Shown piece after piece: positions 57,257 through 64,000 of a stretch of 64,000 bases of DNA; position 1 is the stretch's first letter, and every line of letters starts with the position of its first letter. The DNA lies in NCBI GenBank assembly GCA_963966105.1, contig OZ014530.1:248113138-248177137 (forward strand), in the 5' to 3' direction. The translations under genes were made by a program, and so were the position numbers. Under the pieces are notes generated by a model, which had not been told where the DNA came from, searched no databases, and saw only the letters and a program-made list of their open reading frames with translations. The DNA is from Volucella zonaria. Taxonomy: Eukaryota; Arthropoda; Insecta; Diptera; Syrphidae.

Positions 57257-57720
57257 TCAATTGGTTGCTTCTAGTGATTCTACTTTTCTATCTGAGAAGG
57301 CGGTGTTCCACATGCATTCAACATCGAACCAGGTGTTTCTACGTGGCGGTCTAGTATAGCCCAGCTCAGGCTTATACGGCTTCATAGATAGCTTGCTGTT
57401 GGATGACGGAAAATTACATTCGAAGAATTGAAAGAAAAGGCGATTGGCAAAGGCTATGGCAATCTCTTGTAATTGCAGCTTTTCGACGCCGAACTTCTTC
57501 ACAGTATAGATCGGGAGACAGCCAAGTGCCTTTGTGAACGTTGGGATATGAAAACCGCTTGCTAGCTGCAACAAAATCCTGCCCCGCCGCAAAGTCGATT
57601 AGCCTGAATCCATCACCATGTTGTAGCAGCCATATCAACCGATAGAGCTTCCATGGATGTCTCCTTTCCTATCTCTACCATTTTATACAAAATTAGGCCT
57701 AAAAGAACAGGTCCATAACT
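57257..57720 (-). mobile_element. RTE endonuclease fragment, minus
   Basis: The minus strand reads RLIDFAAGQDFVAAS and RFSYPNVHKGTWLSPD near 57520-57605, matching LIDFAAG...FPHRNVHKGIWL at 51648-51725 of RTE copy 2. The linker RRNTWFDVEC near 57320 matches RNAWYDERC at 52035. Both RT and the N-terminal nuclease are absent. Confidence 0.75.
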
Positions 57721-60479
57721 GCCACGGTGTCTGATCCTAAGTATATTCCCCTGAGAGCAGATAATCGCTGTGGTATTAAGTAGTTAGGCTTTACTAGAAT
57801 TGGTGAATCTACTCGGTATTAGGGAGACCCTTTTACTGTTGAAGAAGGTAGCTAGGCTTTATTCACAGACCTTGAGAAAATACTCTGACATACACAGCTG
57901 TCAAACTACGAACCGATGTGCGTCGAAATGTCGAAATGTAAATAGTAAGACTTCAATCTAACTAAAATCTACGCCGAATTAAGAGCAAACTTAACTTGAG
58001 AGCTCAGAACAGAAAGTTGGATTCCACAGTCATAATCAATGGCGTTTTCTTGAAAATTTCCCCCAATAATAGCTGCTAGTTAGACGTTTCCATTAATCGA
58101 ATCGACACATTTGTCGACACTCTTATCCGCCTACGAAAATCCCAGACAAATTAAATTAAACTCGCGCCTGATCCAATCCACTTACCCTTGAAGTGTTTGA
58201 TACATGTCTCTGCCTTAATTAGCCAGGAAGCAGACATTTCTTCAGCCACAGCTATTACACTCAATTATGACATTACTCGTACGCTGCCCATCTCCGCCGC
58301 CTTAATTGATCCGAAAATTCTTCAATTTCTTCTTTTAATTAAACGTGTGCCATTGATCACGAAGACGGGGCAATAAAATAGAAATTGTTTAAATTGAGAC
58401 CTTTTTTTTTTGTAATGACACCAAGTGGTGTGTTTACACGACTAGTCTATCAAATGCTCAGCGAGCAGCAGCAAGAAATCACCCTTTGCTTTGATATGAA
58501 GTGAGTTCCTTTTTTCTTTCCGATTTATGCAACATAACCTCAATATGCGCAGAGATCAAACGAGATTTTCCCGCGCGCCAAAATGGCTGCCGGGCAAGAT
58601 GAAAGGAGTGTGTAGTAAAACCCGCTTCCGGCAAAGCAAAGCAAAGTAAGGCACAGCATTTCCCCGGAAACTCGATTGAGTTTTTTTTTTTTTTTTTTTA
58701 CGAAAAATTGGAGCAACAATTTGTTTTCATAAGTAATCGCGCGACCGACCTCGCGTCAAGCCAGAGACCAAACAAATAAATATTCGTACCCTCGCTCGTG
58801 CCAAATCTGTGCCCATGTCCATTCATTAAATTGATCGGTCCGATTTGTCTTATGACTCAGGGAGCAGTCAGTTGCGCCAAGCCGAATCTGGTCGCTCCTC
58901 TTACACTGTGTTGCGCGGTTTTTGTTTAATTTGTCCGACATGCAACAAGTTTAATCAGAAACTGCATACTCTACTCCCTATTTAACGGTCAAACAAGACA
59001 GTCACGAAAATAACGATAATAATACGAGTAACAATGGAGTGGCAGTTTGATAATGCAATGGGACGGCGGTGACAGTTTCCGTGGGTGGCTGAAGAATAAA
59101 TGACAGCGATTCACCTTCTTCTTTAAAAGCGATTCTCGGTGCGATATTGTTGTGGTTTGTTCTTTGCTTTTTTGCTTTTTCTTTGTGTCTCCGACTATGT
59201 TAGATAGGTTTTTGGAGGAAGATACTCGTACTACCATCGGACGGAGTGGAAGATATCTAAACGATTTCTGTCGGCTGGATATCGTAAAGTTGTATGTGGA
59301 ACTTAATTGAATTTAATGGCATTTACGAGGCAATCGATTAATCATTTCTTTTCAAATCCGATAGACGTTTACGGCTTTTGGATTGCTTTCATGTGAATGC
59401 AGATACAACGACCGGAGAGTAAAAGTTTTGAGAAAACTATTTTTGACACTTTAAGCCTCGCCCTCATAAAGTGGCGCCCTTTGAGAGGACTGTGTAATCA
59501 GATAAGGTATTGACAGCTTGCTTTTGTACTTATCGATGATTGACGATAAAGGCGGGGTAATCTTATGGAAATTTCATTTGATTTCGGTTTCCGTTAGATT
59601 TTTACGATTTCCGACAACTGATTCAATATTCAATATTTCCAATAAAAGGTTTTTATTTGTCAGAAAGAGCTTTTGAATTGATGGCTCGAGTCTTGACATA
59701 CATTTATCGATAACTCGATTCATCATGCGAGCATTCCGGCAAGAGTTCTACAGGATGTACATATTTGGGATGAAAATTAAGTGCAAGTCTTTATTTGCAC
59801 TGCTCCAACATATAAAACTCGAAATCTGATGATGAAAACTTGTGGTTTTCGATTAGAATGGGAATGCCCTTACTTGAAACGATGACCATGGCGATTGCAT
59901 AAAAAAATGTTCGTCTTTCGAGATTTAGCTGGTAAATTGCTTACTTTCTAATGAACTCGCGCTATCCTATGACCTTTCGGAAAGATCCTTAAAATCAACC
60001 AAGACTATGCAGTAGGCTTGATGATAAATGAATTCAGTCGCAGCATCAGGCCGAATGGATATTCTTGATCAGATTTCAGGCTAAAGTGAGAATCTTCCTC
60101 AGAAAAATGATTACTGAATCAGATTGATTATCGCCATTTCAGAGATTGTCTCATGAATGTGACAAAAAAGCAATGATGCTACCAAATCACTCTTAAGCTT
60201 GTTACGCTTATTTACTAACTTACCAGGACCTTCCTCTCTATGGCTGCTTGTCGTGATAGAAACACTTAAGAGTCAAAGATCCTAAGGTTTTGAAAATAAC
60301 CCAGGTGGGTTGTGAAACTAAGCGCCAAAAATGTCCAAACTAGAACTAAAGCAGTGACCCAAAAAGATAATAATGCAGGCGGTACTCGCATCAGCGACTT
60401 CCGCCGCGGCACGGATTCTTTAGACCCCAACCAACATACTCCGGAAATCGTCCACTTATTTAGGCGCTGACTGTTGGAT
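57721..60479. other. AT-rich stretch without an assignable gene
   Basis: No transposon or protein motif is seen. It holds a 19-base T run at 58681-58699, three TACTCGTA/TACGAGTA octamers (58274, 59023, 59223) and a few GATA-type words. It is probably host intergenic or intron sequence. Confidence 0.45.
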
Positions 60480-62960
60480 CACTTGATTCCGATGATTCCT
60501 ACGGATATTTCTCTGACACGTTCGGTAGGTTAAGATGGAACGATGGAGAGAATACCGTAGAGGCCCTGCCTGTTACGGTTAAACTCCGTCAGAATAGACC
60601 ATCGGTTGGTCAGAGTGTTAGTCTCGGGAAACCGAAAAGATGGAACGGGCTCCAGAAGAGGCACACTCTGAAGATATACCGGAGACGCGTAAAAAGTGGA
60701 AAGTGCTGTCGAAGGCACGAGAGCTAAAAATCCTACTCGTCCAACGGCGATGGAGAAGAGAAACCGAACAACCTTTCAGAGATCTGAAACTGCGCCCTCT
60801 TCTTCTTTCCTGAACAGGGCCGAGAGGAAAAAAGTTTCTGGCACTCTCTCTACCGATGGATCTGCAAGCAACAAAGGCTGCAGTTCCAGTGGACGGAAAT
60901 CGCATGAAGCGGTTAAGCCCAACAACGATAACATAACCAGCCTTGGTTTTATCCATCCACGATGTTCGGGTAAGGCCGATGCTACAACCACCAAAGGTCG
61001 TAGGTCTGGTCGACGGAAGTTGGCTCATACTTTCTTCGCTATGATAAAACTATGGTGGTGGCTTCCTCCGTTCACGAGATCCGTCTGAAACCAGTGCTGC
61101 AACCAGTAAAAGTTGGAGTCTGAGTGGACGAAACTTGGATACCGCTGGAAGGCCTTCTCACGAGACTGATGCACTTAAAAGGATGCCGCTATAACCTCTC
61201 TGACGTACCGAATTGTGAAGGCTGGCAATAAGAACAATATGAACGAGGCTGAATGGAAACATTGTGGGAGCTAGTCAAGGCAAAGAATGTTTGCGTTCAA
61301 ACAGATGGCTACGGGATGGCAAATGGAACTCTTAGAGTGAAGTATTTCGCGCAGCAAATTCTTGAATGGTTAGCAAGCCTATGCCGAAAATTACTTCCTG
61401 GAAACTTCGAGGTTCTCAAGCAACCGAAATGACACTGAAATGCTGGCAGCCCTAAACGCGATTGAAGATTAGTGCACTAGAAATGGGCTTTCAGTCAATC
61501 CCCTCAAAACTGAGGTGGTGCTCTTTAAGAGAAGGAAATGGCTGTCTAGTCTGACTTATCTAGAGTTTAAAGGCATCACCATCCAATTCTAGAAAGAAGA
61601 AGAAATATTTAGTTGTCGTTCTGGATATCAAATTTCTATGTACTAAACATGTTACGTCGAAAGACTATCCGGAAGACATCGGGCCTGTCGCCGAGAAGGG
61701 TCGTCTGGATCTACATGGCTTTGATAAGGACAATTATATCCTGTATGTCGGCTGTCAGGTGGAATAAGCTCTCACGAAAATATGTTATTGCTACTTTTAC
61801 CAGACTCTAAACAACGGTCTGTCTTGGTGGCATGGGGCCTTCCCCTGGCACGTTTGGTGCCGCTCTAGACGCATTGATGAATCTCCCTTCCCGTGGCATT
61901 TATATCATCGGCTACACTCTCAAAGACATCTTCCGTTTAAAAAGAGCTACTGGGGCACTTATGACCTTGCGCATCAGTCTGATGCAATGACGCCAGAATA
62001 CCTTCTGCAAAAAAAAAAAATGAAATCGACTTTCCCTGTGCCCGAGACTGCTTTCGGCTAGAATCTGAGCTAGAGAAGGAATGTAGTCGGGTCCTTTCGG
62101 AGGACGACAAGGGTAAATTCATTCCTCGTTAGGAAAACTTGCGTTGGTCTTCCAAACGGAGATATACGCAATCCTGATGGCAACGAACAATATTGTGAAG
62201 AACCAGTGGAGGGGGCTCAGCATTTGCATCTGTAGCGACAGCTAAGATGCGATCAAAACCTTGTTACAACCTTATGCGACTTACAAGCTGGTTCAAGAAT
62301 GCACGACATCACTGAACAAAGTCGGAAGGCTAAATTCACTGAGTCTTGTATGGGTCGCAGGTCACAATGGGATCACGGAAAATTAAATCGCCGATGAACT
62401 TGCTAGGCAAGTAGGACCCGAACCTACGTTATATCTGCCTGCATCCTCGGTTAAGACTTCCATTGGAAACTGGGTTTCAGATGAGCACAACTACGGGTGG
62501 CATGACTCTGTAGGTTGCAGGCAGACCAAACGAATGCTTACCGACGTCTCTAAGAGGACATCGGCTTTCCTGTTGTCGCTCAGCTGGGGTCTTGACGGGG
62601 TACTACACTTTTGTTAAGCACTGAAATATGCTGCGTACAAGTGATACAACATCCTACGACGCTTGCTGTGAAAACGATGAGGACATCGCGGAACACTACC
62701 TGTATAAATGTCTGGCTTATGCTCGCATCAGACTATAAGTACTCGGTGTTAACGTGGTTGGTGCCGGTACTGTAGACACTTTATCACTGATGCGCTTGCT
62801 CATTTTCCTTCGAAAGACTGAGAGATTCCATTCAAAGGAATTTGCAAGGGCTAGTTCTTGTCTGACTGCTCTGTTCCGATAGAAAAAAGATAACGTTACT
62901 AAGATGGCGTCTGCAATCAGGAATGGACTTGGACGTAAACCAATAAACCTTGCTGACAAG
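60480..62960 (+). mobile_element. 'F'-family RNase H-bearing non-LTR retrotransposon, plus copy
   Basis: The left part (60600-61190) is an ORF1-like region. Then, after a deletion of endonuclease and most RT, NGLSVNPLKTEVVLFKRRK near 61485-61540 and LTYLEFKGITIQF near 61550-61590 (RT thumb) follow. The thumb/RNase H spacer runs 61700-62150. RNase H remnants include LVQECTTSLNKVGRLNSLSL near 62290-62345, VAGHNGITEN and IADELARQ near 62353-62410. The C-terminal finger is damaged (62550-62740). The same motifs occur in the same order, reversed, at 25400-27820. Confidence 0.8.
60696..61088 (+). pseudogene. ORF1-like basic region of the 'F' element
   Basis: A 130-codon frame rich in Arg, Lys, Ser and Thr contains degenerate repeats: SNKGCSSSGRKSHEAV near 60868-60915 and TKGRRSGRRKLAH near 60988-61026. 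A further out-of-frame unit lies near 61108-61150 (SKSWSLSGRNLDTAG). The basic, repetitive character and position before the RT suit a nucleic-acid-binding ORF1 product, but no zinc knuckle is seen. Assignment rests on position. Confidence 0.45.
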
Positions 62961-64000
62961 CGTGGTCTTCTTTAAGAGGTGCATCCCAAAGGGCTAGAAA
63001 TATTCTCATGCTTTTCCGGTCTCCCTAAGACGAGATCTTCCTACAATAGTCCTTCCTCTGTAGTCCTCGTCGGGGTAGAGTATTACTATTCATTTACTCT
63101 ACATGTCCTAGCCGTCTTAGGTGATTGACATGCACGGTTTCGACCAAGGTAATATCGCTATAAAGCTTGTAGAGCTTGCTATTAGATCTCTATCTCCAAA
63201 TAGGACTTAAAATCACTAAACCAAACTAAAACGACCAAGTAATCTTCATCCACATTGGTTGAAGTCATGATTCTGTGCAGCAGTGCAGGGCTGAGATGTA
63301 CTTATAATGAGTCGTCATTTGTGTGAATTGCCTTCTTAGCCCAAAGAAACAGAAAGTCTCTGCAGCGGCCCTGCTTAGTCCTTAACCTATTTAGTAGTGG
63401 CCACGTGGCCACTGGTTGAGGCCTCTCCCAATCATCAATGCTTCGCCCATCAATGAGGTAATAATATAAAGGGGTTGAGTAAATACTAGTCTTATCATAA
63501 AGGATTGCAGATAATGCCACCGAAGGTTGCTACAATTTGACCAGCCATATGTCATGTCGAGTGGTTTAAACCTAAAATCAGAGCAAGGGTCTACCAGTTG
63601 GTTTTCACCCGACGAAGGGTGCAGTGAAAATAAGATCAGCGCAAAGTTCTTGGTCCACCTCGACTCATACCAATGGTAGAGTTTATGCCCTCAACTCAAG
63701 TTCCGGCTTTGGTATTACCGAAAGATGGTGAGCGCTGGCTAGGCGTATCCTGGCTCGCATGAATGTATGAACTTAAGTCTAAAGGACAGGCGTTCACATC
63801 CTAGTATTTGGGACAAAATTCCTGCAGTCTTTTTCCCATTCTTCAATTATGTTTGACCTCTGCAGCCTAGTCGATGTCCGTAGAGGTGGATTTTGCAATT
63901 TCACCAGATACGAGGCCTTTACGTTGGAGTACGAGTACGAGTATACATATATAAGTCCTCTAACGGCAATGTTGCTCAAGACTGGGAGCCATTGCGTCGG
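62961..64000. other. mostly unassigned; possible non-LTR tail on the minus strand
   Basis: On the minus strand at about 63310-63430 the frame reads WPLLNRLRTKQGRCRDFLFLW, reminiscent of the LxRLRTGxxRC motif near the end of jockey/I-type ORF2. No flanking motif confirms it. A perfect 18-base palindrome lies inside it and two overlapping TACGAGTA octamers lie near 63930. Confidence 0.35.
63396..63413. repeat. perfect 18-base palindrome centred on CACGTG
   Basis: AGTGGCCACGTGGCCACT equals its own reverse complement and has the E-box CACGTG at its centre. It could be a bHLH site or chance within a decayed retroelement. Confidence 0.7.

Noticed and set aside
58681..58699. T run as poly(A) tail of a processed gene on the minus strand
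   Set aside because: No coding similarity or duplication adjoining it.
1..64000. tRNA, rRNA, CRISPR or bacterial operon features
   Set aside because: No cloverleaf with A and B boxes, no rRNA words and no repeat-spacer array were found; splice signals and element types are those of an insect genome.
1..64000. Endogenous viral sequence
   Set aside because: No capsid, envelope, helicase or viral polymerase motif; every RT seen has non-LTR motifs or lies with an apurinic-type endonuclease.

Overview
The window looks like insect nuclear DNA, most likely from a dipteran and possibly a tephritid fruit fly. It is AT-rich, has intron-like splice signals, and is packed with mariner and rosa DNA transposons and non-LTR retrotransposons of types common in flies. 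I assign no complete host gene with confidence. The many short reading frames on both strands are almost all pieces of decayed transposable elements. All family names come from motif recognition; no database was searched.

Five groups of elements explain roughly half the window. (1) A CR1/jockey-like non-LTR family without RNase H has four copies (1-1143 minus, 16100-16690 minus, 17195-19560 plus, 38485-41330 minus). A second CR1/L2-like family has one copy (48890-50834 plus) ending in an AATTG microsatellite. (2) RNase H-bearing, LOA/I-like non-LTR elements occur at 4596-5330, 8222-8392, 10696-12217, 19600-22894, 27950-30299 continued at 33187-34086, 36425-36830 and 41830-42575 continued at 43783. 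A related family, called 'F' here, occurs at 25400-27820 minus and 60480-62960 plus, with smaller fragments. (3) RTE-like elements occur at 8557-8900 plus 10126-10346, 31560-33186, 51170-53460, 55375-55640 and 57257-57720. (4) DD34D mariners occur at 5438-8160 (split), 14550-14985 and 30300-31556 (almost intact). (5) DD41D rosa-like transposons occur at 8903-10123, 42576-43780, 53765-54829 and 56230-56900.

The layout is a nest. Three DNA transposons sit at TA sites inside or at the edge of older retrotransposons (8903-10123 in an RTE, 42576-43780 in a LOA zinc-finger tail, 30300-31556 at an RTE/LOA junction). A 2.06-kb LTR-like insertion with no clear coding content splits a mariner at an ACGC duplication (5972-8033). 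Elements lie in both orientations, and relatives form inverted pairs, as expected in a pericentromeric or piRNA-cluster-like island.

The stretches not assigned to elements (about 1.1-4.6, 12.2-14.5, 34.1-36.4, 45-48.8 and 57.7-60.4 kb) look intergenic or intronic. They hold two weak candidate first exons (13574-13796 minus, 23656-23800 plus). The octamer TACTCGTA/TACGAGTA occurs at least 20 times in the window, and 18 of these lie outside every element I assigned. One copy is a clean 6-base gain inside a retrotransposon relative to its sister copy. That octamer, the LTR-like insertion, and a stop codon shared by two rosa copies are the observations most worth following up.
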